The notes under the pieces: generated by a model
The model's database searches: none
Told to the model about the DNA's origin: nothing
The model's input: the letters and a program-made list of their open reading frames with translations, nothing else
Made by a program: the position numbers and the translations under genes
In this document: positions 43,735 through 51,066 of the stretch, one piece after another
Position numbering within the stretch: the stretch's first letter is position 1
Layout: each line of letters begins with the position of its first letter
Origin: Ottowia flava
Lineage (GTDB): Bacteria > Pseudomonadota > Gammaproteobacteria > Burkholderiales > Burkholderiaceae_C
DNA length: 64,000 nucleotides
Assembly (NCBI RefSeq): GCF_008017535.1
Contig: NZ_VRUA01000002.1
Location: 1-64,000, forward strand
Reading direction: 5' to 3'

Positions 43735-45375
43735 TCAGCCGATCACGCGCGTGGCGGTGGCATCGAGCTTCGGCGGTGTTTCGTAGGTGTGGAACGGCGC
43801 CGGCGAAGGCACTTCCCATTCCAGGCCTTCCGCGCCTTCCCATGGCTTCTGCGGTGCCTTCTCGCCCTGGCCGCGCATGGCGGGGAGCACTACGAACAGG
43901 AAGAAGTAGACCTGTGCGAAGCCGAAGAAGAAGGCGCCGATCGACGCGATCATGTTGAAGTCGGCGAACTGCATCGGGTAGTCGGCGTAGCGACGCGGCA
44001 TGCCGGCCAGACCCAGGAAGTGCATCGGGAAGAAGGTGATGTTGAACGAGATGATCGACCACCAGAAGTGGATGCGGCCGCGCGTCTCGCTGTACATCAC
44101 CCCAGTCCACTTGGGCGCCCAGTAGTAGTAGCCGGAGAACAGTGCAAACAGCGAGCCTGCCACCAGCACGTAGTGGAAGTGGGCGACGATGTAATAGGTG
44201 TCCTGGATCTGCGTGTCGATCGGTGCGACGGCCGGGATGATGCCGGTGAAACCACCGATGGTGAACACGAAGATGAAGCCGACGGCGAACAGCATGGGCG
44301 TCTCGAACGTCATCGAGCCGCGCCACATGGTGGCGATCCAGTTGAAGATCTTCACGGCGGTCGGCACAGCGATCAGCATCGTGGCGTACATGAAGAACAG
44401 CTGGCCGGTCACGGGCATGCCGGTCGTGAACATGTGGTGCGCCCACACGATGAAGGACAGGATGGCGATGGCCGAAGTGGCGTACACCATCGAGGCATAG
44501 CCGAACAGGCGCTTGCGGGCGAAGGCGGGCACAACCTGGCTGACGATGCCGAACGCCGGCAAGATCATGATGTAGACCTCGGGGTGACCGAAGAACCAGA
44601 AGATGTGCTGGTACATCACCGGGTCGCCGCCACCGGCGGGGTTGAAGAAGCTGGTGCCAAAGTGGCGGTCGGTCAGCGTCATGGTGATGGCGCCGGCCAG
44701 CACGGGCATCACGGCGATCAGCAGGTAGGCGGTGATCAGCCAGGTCCAGCAGAACATCGGCATCTTCATCAGCGTCATGCCCGGAGCGCGCATGTTCAGG
44801 ATGGTGACGATGATGTTGATCGCGCCCATGATCGACGAGGCGCCCATGATGTGCATCGCGAAGATGCTGGAGTCCATGGAGGGGCCCATCTGCAGCGTCA
44901 GTGGCGCGTACAGCGTCCAGCCGGCAGCGGGCGCACCGCCGGGCATGAAGAACGAACCCACCAGCATGATGGCCGCCGGAATCAGCAGCCAGAAGCTGAA
45001 GTTGTTCATGCGCGCGAAGGCCATGTCGGATGCGCCGATCTGCAGCGGGATCATCCAGTTCGCGAAGCCCACGAAGGCCGGCATGATCGCGCCGAACACC
45101 ATGATCAGGCCGTGCATGGTGGTCAGCTGGTTGAACAGCTCAGGGTTGACCAGTTGCAGGCCGGGCTGGAACAGTTCGGCGCGGATCATCAGCGCCAGCA
45201 CGCCGCCCACCATCAGCATGGTGAACGAGAACAGCAGGTACAGCGTGCCGATGTCCTTGTGGTTGGTGGCAAACACCCAACGGCGCCAGCCGGTTGGCGT
45301 GTGGTGATGATCGTCGTGGTGGTCGTGGGCGTGGTCGGGGTGGTGACCGGCGTGAGGAGGAAGAACGGCGCTCAT
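43735..45375 (-). CDS. ctaD: Cytochrome c oxidase subunit I (aa3-type)
   Basis: Catalytic subunit reducing O2 to water at heme a3-CuB and pumping protons. The 546-residue protein has twelve helices and carries WFFGHPEVYIMILPAFG (CuB His cross-linked to Tyr, around residue 260), the low-spin heme ligand region TMHGLIMVFGAIMPAFVGFANW, and VAHFHYVLVAG. An unusual histidine- and aspartate-rich N-terminal tail (residues 8-26, about twelve His) precedes the conserved GWRRWVFATNHKDIG start. It lies 42 bases downstream of ctaC and leads into the assembly peptide and ctaG. Confidence 0.96.
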   Translation of the reverse strand: MSAVLPPHAGHHPDHAHDHHDDHHHTPTGWRRWVFATNHKDIGTLYLLFSFTMLMVGGVLALMIRAELFQPGLQLVNPELFNQLTTMHGLIMVFGAIMPAFVGFANWMIPLQIGASDMAFARMNNFSFWLLIPAAIMLVGSFFMPGGAPAAGWTLYAPLTLQMGPSMDSSIFAMHIMGASSIMGAINIIVTILNMRAPGMTLMKMPMFCWTWLITAYLLIAVMPVLAGAITMTLTDRHFGTSFFNPAGGGDPVMYQHIFWFFGHPEVYIMILPAFGIVSQVVPAFARKRLFGYASMVYATSAIAILSFIVWAHHMFTTGMPVTGQLFFMYATMLIAVPTAVKIFNWIATMWRGSMTFETPMLFAVGFIFVFTIGGFTGIIPAVAPIDTQIQDTYYIVAHFHYVLVAGSLFALFSGYYYWAPKWTGVMYSETRGRIHFWWSIISFNITFFPMHFLGLAGMPRRYADYPMQFADFNMIASIGAFFFGFAQVYFFLFVVLPAMRGQGEKAPQKPWEGAEGLEWEVPSPAPFHTYETPPKLDATATRVIG

Positions 45376-45417
45376 GGGAGGAATTCCGAAATCTGGTCTA
45401 TCAGGATGCGGTCAAGC

Positions 45418-47019
45418 TCACTGGGCCGCGACGATGTCCACGCGGCGACCTTCGCGGTCGGCGCCCTGCGCACCGGTGATGACTTCCGGTTTGCGCATGT
45501 CGATGCGGTCGCCCGCCACGCCACCAGCCTGAAGCGCATCGCGCACGGCGGTGGCGCGATTCTTGGCCAGTTCGTTGTTGGCATCAGCGTTCCCGGTCGA
45601 GTCCACGAAGCCCGACAGGGCGATCTTCACGTCCGGGTGCGCCTTAAGGTAGTCCACAGCGGCCTTCAGGGTCGCACTGGCCTCTGTGTCCAGGTCGCTC
45701 TTGCCGGTGGCGAAAAACACCTGATAGGGCATGCCTGTGGCCGGCGCGGCAGCGGTCGTCGGCGCTGCAGCCGACGCAGGGGCAGCAACGGCCGGTGCAG
45801 GCGCGGCTTCGGTCTTCGCAGCTGCGCCGCCAGCGGGGAACTCACCCGCGCGCGCCGCCTTGAACTGGGCCGGCTGGACCAGCTGACCCGTCTTGTTGCT
45901 CCAGTGGTTCTTGGTGTAGGTCACCACGGCAGCCAGCTCGGTGTCGGACAGCTGCTTCCACGACGGCATGGCACCGTTGGCACGGCCTTCCAGCACCACG
46001 TGCATTTCTTCGCCCAGCGGACCTTGCACGATCGCGCTGCCGTCCAGCGGCTTGATGGCGCCACCGCCCTTGCCGTTTTCCAGGTGGCAGGCAGCGCAGT
46101 TGGCGGCGTAAACCTTCTCGCCACGGGCCATCAGCTCAGGCAGCGTCCAGACCTTGTTGGGGTCGTCGGCCAGCGCGGCCAGGCGCTTCTTCTCGCCTTC
46201 CACCCAAGCGGTGTAGTCGGGCTGCGACAACACCTTCACGTGGATCGGCATGTACGCGTGCTCCTTGCCGCACAACTCGGCGCACTGGCCGTAAAAGTCG
46301 CCGGTCTTCTCGGCGCGGAACCAGGTGTCGCGCACGAAACCAGGGATCGCGTCCTGTTTGACGCCGAAGGCCGGCACCATCCAGGAATGGATGACGTCAT
46401 TGGCGGTCGTGATGACACGCACCTTCTTGCCGACGGGCACGACCAGCGGATGGTCAACCTTCAGCAGGTAGTCGTCGCCGGCCGGCGTGCCGGCGTCGGA
46501 CAGCGCGCGCTGCGATGAATCGAGCGTAGACAGGAAACCGATGCCCTCGCCTTCGCCGCTGATGTAGTCGTAGCCCCACTTCCACTGGTAGCCGGTGGCC
46601 TTGATGGTCAGATCGGCGTTGGAAGTGTCCTTCTGCGCAACCACCACCTTGGTGGCAGGCAGCGCCATGCCGATGACGATCAGGAAGGGGATGATGGTCC
46701 AGACCACCTCGACGGTGACGGACTCGTGGAAGCTGGCCGATTTGGCGCCCTGCGATTTGCGGTGCTTCCAGATCGAATAGAACATCACGCCGAACACGCC
46801 GACGAAGATGATCGAGCAGATGATCAGCAGCATCCAGTGCAGGCCGTGCTGCGCTTCGGCGATGCGCGTGACCGGCGGCGGAAGGTTCAGCTGATTAACG
46901 GCGGGACCGCCGGGCAGATCGTTCACGCGCGCCGCGAAAGCGCCCGTGGCGGCCCAGGCCGCAGTCCAGATGGTGGCGTGGCGGGAAACGCCAGCCAGCC
47001 GTGTTGCAATGCTCTTCAT
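45418..47019 (-). CDS. ctaC: Cytochrome c oxidase subunit II with cytochrome c and OmpA-like domains
   Basis: Takes electrons from cytochrome c via the CuA centre. The 533-residue protein has a signal peptide, two membrane helices (about 62-84 and 103-122), and a CuA cupredoxin domain (about 135-270; His211, Cys246, Cys250, His254, Met257). Then comes a fused class I cytochrome c domain (about 290-380; heme motif CAACH 308-312, likely axial Met351), an Ala/Pro linker (about 395-430) and a C-terminal OmpA-like domain (434-533). The last domain keeps the peptidoglycan-binding Asp (FVDSTGNADANNELAKNRA) and Arg (EGRRVDIV). Ordinary caa3-type subunits end after the heme domain. Start 47019 gives the signal peptide. 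Confidence 0.93.
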   Translation of the reverse strand: MKSIATRLAGVSRHATIWTAAWAATGAFAARVNDLPGGPAVNQLNLPPPVTRIAEAQHGLHWMLLIICSIIFVGVFGVMFYSIWKHRKSQGAKSASFHESVTVEVVWTIIPFLIVIGMALPATKVVVAQKDTSNADLTIKATGYQWKWGYDYISGEGEGIGFLSTLDSSQRALSDAGTPAGDDYLLKVDHPLVVPVGKKVRVITTANDVIHSWMVPAFGVKQDAIPGFVRDTWFRAEKTGDFYGQCAELCGKEHAYMPIHVKVLSQPDYTAWVEGEKKRLAALADDPNKVWTLPELMARGEKVYAANCAACHLENGKGGGAIKPLDGSAIVQGPLGEEMHVVLEGRANGAMPSWKQLSDTELAAVVTYTKNHWSNKTGQLVQPAQFKAARAGEFPAGGAAAKTEAAPAPAVAAPASAAAPTTAAAPATGMPYQVFFATGKSDLDTEASATLKAAVDYLKAHPDVKIALSGFVDSTGNADANNELAKNRATAVRDALQAGGVAGDRIDMRKPEVITGAQGADREGRRVDIVAAQ

Positions 47020-47041
47020 CGTGCTCACGTTCTTCAGTGCC

Positions 47042-47596
47042 TTACACAACCACTTCCCGATCCGTCCCGAACCCCGCACCGCTGGTGCGCAATGCCCGGC
47101 ACATCTCCCCTGCCAATGCCTGCCGCCATTCCGGGCGCACGTGGCGACCCACTTCGATCTGCCTGCCATGCGCGCCGATATGGATCAACGCGCCCCGGCC
47201 TTCCGATAAGCGGACCTGGACAAACGCGCTGGAAAACTCCATCCGCTCACCCCGACCGGCCCGGTCACGCTCGATGATCAATCGACCGTCCTGCAGCAAC
47301 ACCGTCTCTCCGTCTGTCGCGTGCCTGGCGTAGACCAGTATGGCCACACCCAGCGCAAGCAACTCCAGCCCCGCGAACCCCAGCACGAGCGGCGCGCCGA
47401 GCATCCAGAACCATGCGCCAACAAGGGTCGAAACAAGGCAAAGGGACGCGTAAAACCAACCGAGTTGCGCGGGCGTCACGCTGCAGTTGCGACGCAAGCG
47501 CCACGCCAGTGCATGACTGCTGACATGCGCAAACCGGAATGTCGACGAATCCTGCAAGGCTTGCCTCCTGGGCCAACCGCCGCGTGAAGCTTTCAC
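47042..47596 (-). CDS. DUF2244 membrane protein
   Basis: A 184-residue protein with two adjacent membrane helices (about 45-65 and 69-90) after a cytosolic start with RFAHVSSHALAWRLRRNCSVTPAQLGWFY, followed by a beta-rich C-terminal domain. This is the DUF2244 layout, a family that lies beside oxidase subunit II genes in beta-proteobacteria. It ends 22 bases before ctaC and is probably first in that transcript. Function unknown. Confidence 0.82.
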   Translation of the reverse strand: MKASRGGWPRRQALQDSSTFRFAHVSSHALAWRLRRNCSVTPAQLGWFYASLCLVSTLVGAWFWMLGAPLVLGFAGLELLALGVAILVYARHATDGETVLLQDGRLIIERDRAGRGERMEFSSAFVQVRLSEGRGALIHIGAHGRQIEVGRHVRPEWRQALAGEMCRALRTSGAGFGTDREVVV

Positions 47597-47644
47597 GCTG
47601 TTGCAAGCAAGTTTAACCGACTCCCCAGGAGGCTTTGATAAAAC

Positions 47645-48565
47645 TCAAACGGGTGGGTATTTTCGTTTGCGTTGCCGCAACGAGGTGCGCAGATCGTCCA
47701 GCGCGATGTGGGTCTCCCCCGTCAGCGAATGGCGAGGCGCGGGCTTGAGCGCGTGCCCATAAATCACTTCGAAGCTCAGGGTCATCGGCCCTGCGCCTGC
47801 CGGCGCACGCAGGCCCAAATCAAGCTCACTCAACAAGGTGTCACGCCAACCGCGTCCACGCAGGCCGGGGAAACGGCCGACACCCAGATTGCGCCCGAGT
47901 TCCCGCAATTCGGTCAGCATTCGTTCGGGTGTTTCGAATTGCAACGTCAGCGTCTCCATATCCATCACCGGTTCCGCAAAACCCGCAGCGGCAAGTTGGT
48001 CGCCCCAGTCGTGCATGTCGGTGAATTCGTGCGCGGGCGGCGGCCAGCCCCGCCGTGCGTACAGCGCGCGCAACTCCTTCAGCGTGTCGGGCCCGAGGCA
48101 CGAGAACAGGACGAAACCGTCGACCGACAGGGCACGGTGCCACGCGCCCAACAGCTCGTCCGGCTTGGCGACGTGGTGGGCCAACATGTTGGCCCAGACC
48201 AGTTGCACACTGCCGTCAGGCGGTGCGGTGACGTGCTCCTCGCGGCTGGCGCGCGGCGTGGTCGCCCATCGCTTCCACCAGGGCTTCACTATGTTTTTAG
48301 AAGCATCCTGCGCAGACTCGTATTGCCCTGAGACCCAATAACACTTCGCATTCGGATAGTGCTGAGCCACCAACGCATGACCGCCCAGTCCGCCGCGCTC
48401 AGGCTCCCAGTCGGCCCACTGCTGCACCGGCAGGCGGATCACCTCCAGCCGCTCGGCCATGCGCCGGGCGACTTCCTCATGCAGCCAGGGCGACGCCGTC
48501 CATGCGCTCGTCGCCCAGCGTTCGGCGGCGACGGGGTCGAGGGTGGGCGGACGGTCGGCAGGCAT
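47645..48565 (-). CDS. SAM-dependent methyltransferase-like protein (BioC-like)
   Basis: A 306-residue protein of the BioC-like class I methyltransferase group. RWATSAWTASPWLHEEVARRMAERLEVIR is the usual N-terminal helical part, and later motifs are VQLVWANMLAHHVAKPDELLGAWHRALSVDGFVLFSCLGPDTLKEL and the substrate-side FTDMHDWGDQLAAAGFAEPVMDMETL. Motif I (the VLDLGCG-type loop) is not recognisable; its place is taken by WADWEPERGGLGG, so methyl transfer is uncertain. Residues 77-92 are encoded by a dispersed repeat. It is divergent from comF. ATG 48565 is the natural start. Confidence 0.72.
   Translation of the reverse strand: MPADRPPTLDPVAAERWATSAWTASPWLHEEVARRMAERLEVIRLPVQQWADWEPERGGLGGHALVAQHYPNAKCYWVSGQYESAQDASKNIVKPWWKRWATTPRASREEHVTAPPDGSVQLVWANMLAHHVAKPDELLGAWHRALSVDGFVLFSCLGPDTLKELRALYARRGWPPPAHEFTDMHDWGDQLAAAGFAEPVMDMETLTLQFETPERMLTELRELGRNLGVGRFPGLRGRGWRDTLLSELDLGLRAPAGAGPMTLSFEVIYGHALKPAPRHSLTGETHIALDDLRTSLRQRKRKYPPV
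48292..48337 (+). repeat. Dispersed GCGCAG-core repeat, copy 16 (inside the methyltransferase gene)
   Basis: Forward, degenerate: TTTTTAGAAGCATCCTGCGC then AGACTCGTATTGCCCTGAGA. On the coding strand it reads SGQYESAQDASKN in frame. Confidence 0.55.
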
Positions 48566-48673
48566 GGCGGATGGCACAGCGCAGTATATTGAGGCCGCCT
48601 GCGCGGCAGCTGCGGCCCCATAGACCCATGCTGATGCGCCGCGATCACATCGCCGCCTCCAAACACACCACCC

Positions 48674-49390
48674 ATGCGCCCGCTGCACCGCCTGTTTGGC
48701 CCAGACTGGCGCCATGCGCTGCCCAGCCAGTGCCGCGTGTGCCACGCTTGGCCAGCGCTCACGCTGTGCGCGCGCTGCGTGACACGTTTCGCCCCCCACA
48801 CCACGCGCTGCCAGCGCTGCGCCCTGCCGGTGACAGGCGGCGCGCCTGTCTGCGGCGCCTGCCTGCGTGCGCCGCCGCCGGTAGACAGTTGCTTGGCCGC
48901 CCTGCCCTACGCCTGGCCGTGGACCGAGGTGATCGCGCAGTTCAAGTTCCACGCTGAACCGGGTCTGGCCTCGCCGCTCGGCCATCTGCTGCAGGCCGCG
49001 TCCGGCGTGGTCGCTGCGCTGGCGAGTGCCGATCTCGTGCTGCCGCTGCCGCTGTCGGACGAGCGCCTGGCCGAGCGCGGCTACAACCCGGCCCAGTTGC
49101 TGGCGCGGCACCTGGCAGCGCCACCGGGCAGCCTGCGCCTGGACCTGCTGCTGCGCACGCGCCACACGCCGCCTCAGCACGGGCTGCCGCGCGCCCAGCG
49201 GCTGCGCAACGTGCGCGGCGCCTACGCGGTGGAGCCCCGGCGCGCGGCCGAACTGGCAGACCGGCGTGTGGTGCTGGTCGACGACGTGATGACCACTGGC
49301 GCCAGCCTTTTTGAAGCTGCGCACAGCGTGCGCGCGGCCGGTGCGCGCTACGTCACTGCGGTCACGCTAGCACGCACGGCCGAGCACTGA
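48674..49390 (+). CDS. ComF-family phosphoribosyltransferase-like protein
   Basis: A 238-residue protein with an N-terminal zinc ribbon (CRVCHAW, CARC, CQRC, CGAC pairs, residues about 20-65) and a phosphoribosyltransferase fold with the PRPP motif VVLVDDVMTTGAS (about 205-217). ComF/GntX proteins are needed for DNA uptake in competent bacteria such as Haemophilus and Bacillus, but are also found in non-competent ones; the biochemical activity is unsettled. The LRNVRGAY stretch before the motif is conserved. It is divergent from the methyltransferase gene and 57 bases before trmL. Confidence 0.87.
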   Translation: MRPLHRLFGPDWRHALPSQCRVCHAWPALTLCARCVTRFAPHTTRCQRCALPVTGGAPVCGACLRAPPPVDSCLAALPYAWPWTEVIAQFKFHAEPGLASPLGHLLQAASGVVAALASADLVLPLPLSDERLAERGYNPAQLLARHLAAPPGSLRLDLLLRTRHTPPQHGLPRAQRLRNVRGAYAVEPRRAAELADRRVVLVDDVMTTGASLFEAAHSVRAAGARYVTAVTLARTAEH

Positions 49391-49447
49391 ACCGAGTGCG
49401 AGCGCGATCTGCCGTGGCGCGCAGGCACCAAGTCACAATGGCGCCCC

Positions 49448-49909
49448 ATGTTCCACATCGTCCTGGTTGAGCCCGAGATCCCGCCCAACACCGGCAACGT
49501 GATTCGCCTGGCAGCCAACACCGGCTGCGCGCTGCATCTGATCGAACCGTTGGGCTTCTCGATGGACGACCGGCACATGCGCCGCGCCGGGCTGGATTAC
49601 CACGAGTACGCCGAGGTCCGCCGGTACGTCGACTGGCCCGCGTTTCTGGCCGCCTGCCAGCCCGACGCGCAGCGCCTGTTCGCGCTGACCACGCGCGGCA
49701 CGCGTGCCGTACACGATGTCGCATTCCAGGCCGGCGACTGGCTGGTGTTCGGCGCCGAGACGCGCGGTTTGCCACCGACGCTGCGCGAAACGATCGCCCC
49801 GGCGCAGCAACTGCGCCTGCCGATGCGCGCCGGTCAGCGCAGCCTGAACCTGTCTAATGCGGTCGCGGTCACGGTGTTCGAAGCCTGGCGGCAGTGCGGC
49901 TTTGCCTGA
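49448..49909 (+). CDS. trmL: tRNA (cytidine(34)-2'-O)-methyltransferase TrmL
   Basis: Methylates the wobble ribose of tRNA-Leu isoacceptors using SAM. The 153-residue single-domain SPOUT enzyme has FHIVLVEPEIPPNTGNVIRLAANTG at the start, and the trefoil-knot motifs VFGAETRGLP and LRLPMRAGQRSLNLSNAVAV, where the SAM binds. Length and motifs match TrmL. CACAAT (49434-49439) lies eight bases before the ATG, so the message may have almost no leader. Confidence 0.93.
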   Translation: MFHIVLVEPEIPPNTGNVIRLAANTGCALHLIEPLGFSMDDRHMRRAGLDYHEYAEVRRYVDWPAFLAACQPDAQRLFALTTRGTRAVHDVAFQAGDWLVFGAETRGLPPTLRETIAPAQQLRLPMRAGQRSLNLSNAVAVTVFEAWRQCGFA

Positions 49910-50064
49910 AAAGCCGACGACGCGCAACCGCCGCGAACCGTGCTTTTTCCACCGCATTGAGGCCCGAGGCGGTCGCATTGCGTGTGAAAAGGTGTCGGCT
50001 CGTTTCAAGATCAATAGACTTCGCCTACCGGTGCACTGCACCGATTGCTGTAAGAGTCCCGACC

Positions 50065-50391
50065 ATGCCTCCCGCCCTCAAACCGCTTGTCGCAGCTGCC
50101 CTGGCCGTAGGGCAGCGCCTCGGCGGCCAGCGCGTGGCCGACAGCGCCGACCTGACGCGCATTCGCACCGCCATGCTGGAGCGCGTGATCGACTGCGAAC
50201 TGAAAACCGTGCGCCGCATCCGCATGCAGCTGTCGGGCGCCACCACAGCGGTACAGCTGTGGCTGCTGCGCAGCGAGGTGTACCAGGCCGTGTCGGAGCA
50301 GTTTGGCCAGGCCGAGGCCGCGGCCCGCATCGATACGCTGCGCCCGCTGTTCCAGGGTTTTCTGCCGTCCAAGCAGCTGCGCGCCGTCTGA
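50065..50391 (+). CDS. Hypothetical helical protein
   Basis: I do not recognise this 108-residue protein. It is basic in its first half, predicted all-helical, with no signal peptide and no membrane segment beyond a weakly hydrophobic start (LKPLVAAALAVGQRLGG). RTAMLERVIDCELKTVRRIRMQLSG and LWLLRSEVYQAVSEQFGQAEAAARI are amphipathic helices. ATG 50065 is chosen; the longer upstream frame has no credible start. It is 155 bases after trmL on the same strand and is followed by an 18-base palindrome. Confidence 0.6.
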   Translation: MPPALKPLVAAALAVGQRLGGQRVADSADLTRIRTAMLERVIDCELKTVRRIRMQLSGATTAVQLWLLRSEVYQAVSEQFGQAEAAARIDTLRPLFQGFLPSKQLRAV

Positions 50392-50402
50392 CGGCGCTTG
50401 GC

Positions 50403-50420
50403 GCGGCCTGCGCAGGCCGC
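50403..50420. repeat. 18-base perfect palindrome with CTGCGCAG core
   Basis: GCGGCCTGCGCAGGCCGC, self-complementary over its full length, just after the hypothetical gene. It has the same CCTGCGCAGG centre as the dispersed repeat that begins five bases later. There is no T-run, so a role as terminator is doubtful. Confidence 0.6.
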
Positions 50421-50424
50421 AGGG

Positions 50425-50486
50425 GTTTCAAGCCAAATCAGCGCGCAAACCGCATCCCGCCTGCGCAGGCAGCTTCAAAGGTAATA
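50425..50486 (-). repeat. Dispersed GCGCAG-core repeat, copy 17 (end of the MaoC gene)
   Basis: Reverse: GTTTCAAGCCAAATCAGCGC then GCAAACCGCATCCCGCCTGC and GCAGGCAGCTTCAAAGG. The middle is diverged. It lies between convergent genes and gives the MaoC gene its TGA stop (50475-50477) and last residues. Confidence 0.75.
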
Positions 50487-50927
50487 GCGCGACAGCGGTT
50501 CGGCCACGCACACCGGCTTGTCGGCACCCTCGCGCTCGATGGTGCATTTCCAGGCCGCCTGCTGGCCGCCTTCAATGGCTTCCATGCTCAGCAGCTCGAT
50601 GCGCACGCGTAGGTGGCTGCCGGCCGGCACCGGCGCCATGAAACGCACCTTGTTCAACCCGTAGTTGATGCCCATGCGCACGTCCTTGACGGCGATGGAG
50701 CGGTCAAAAAACCCCGCCAGCAGCGACAGCGTGAGGTAGCCGTGGGCGATGGTCGTGCCGAACGGGCCGGCCTTGGCGCGCTCGGTGTCGACGTGGATCC
50801 ACTGGTGGTCGTCGGTCGCATCGGCAAACTGGTTGATCTGCTGCTGGGTAACGGGCGCCCAGTCGGTCACCACGATTTCCTGGCCCGCGCAGGCGGCCAG
50901 CTCGGCAAGGGTGTCGAAGGTCTTCAT
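50475..50927 (-). CDS. MaoC-family hydratase ((R)-enoyl-CoA hydratase-like)
   Basis: A 150-residue hot-dog-fold protein that probably hydrates enoyl-CoA esters. The catalytic segment is FADATDDHQWIHVDTERAKAGPFGTTIAHGYLTLSL, with Asp and His in the family positions, and INYGLNKVRFMAPVPAGSHLRVRIEL forms the following strands. Such single-domain enzymes feed fatty-acid intermediates to other pathways, or act in degradation. ATG 50927 is chosen over an upstream in-frame ATG because the domain starts there. The stop codon is inside a dispersed repeat. Confidence 0.88.
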   Translation of the reverse strand: MKTFDTLAELAACAGQEIVVTDWAPVTQQQINQFADATDDHQWIHVDTERAKAGPFGTTIAHGYLTLSLLAGFFDRSIAVKDVRMGINYGLNKVRFMAPVPAGSHLRVRIELLSMEAIEGGQQAAWKCTIEREGADKPVCVAEPLSRYYL

Positions 50928-51013
50928 GGGGCGCCAATCTACAGGCACAGCGCATGGATACCCTGTCAGGCAGGCGACTGGCGCTGCATCCATCCACGGA
51001 TGCGTGAAGCAGA

Positions 51014-51066
51014 TGATTTCACCTTGGTACGCGCCCATCCTGCGCAATCAGCTATCATTTTTGAAT
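51014..51066 (-). repeat. Dispersed GCGCAG-core repeat, copy 18 (start of mltB)
   Basis: Reverse: GATTTCACCTTGGTACGCGC then CCATCCTGCGCAATCAGCTA and TCATTTTTGA. It reaches to the ATG of mltB, so the region where a ribosome-binding site would sit is repeat sequence. Confidence 0.65.
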
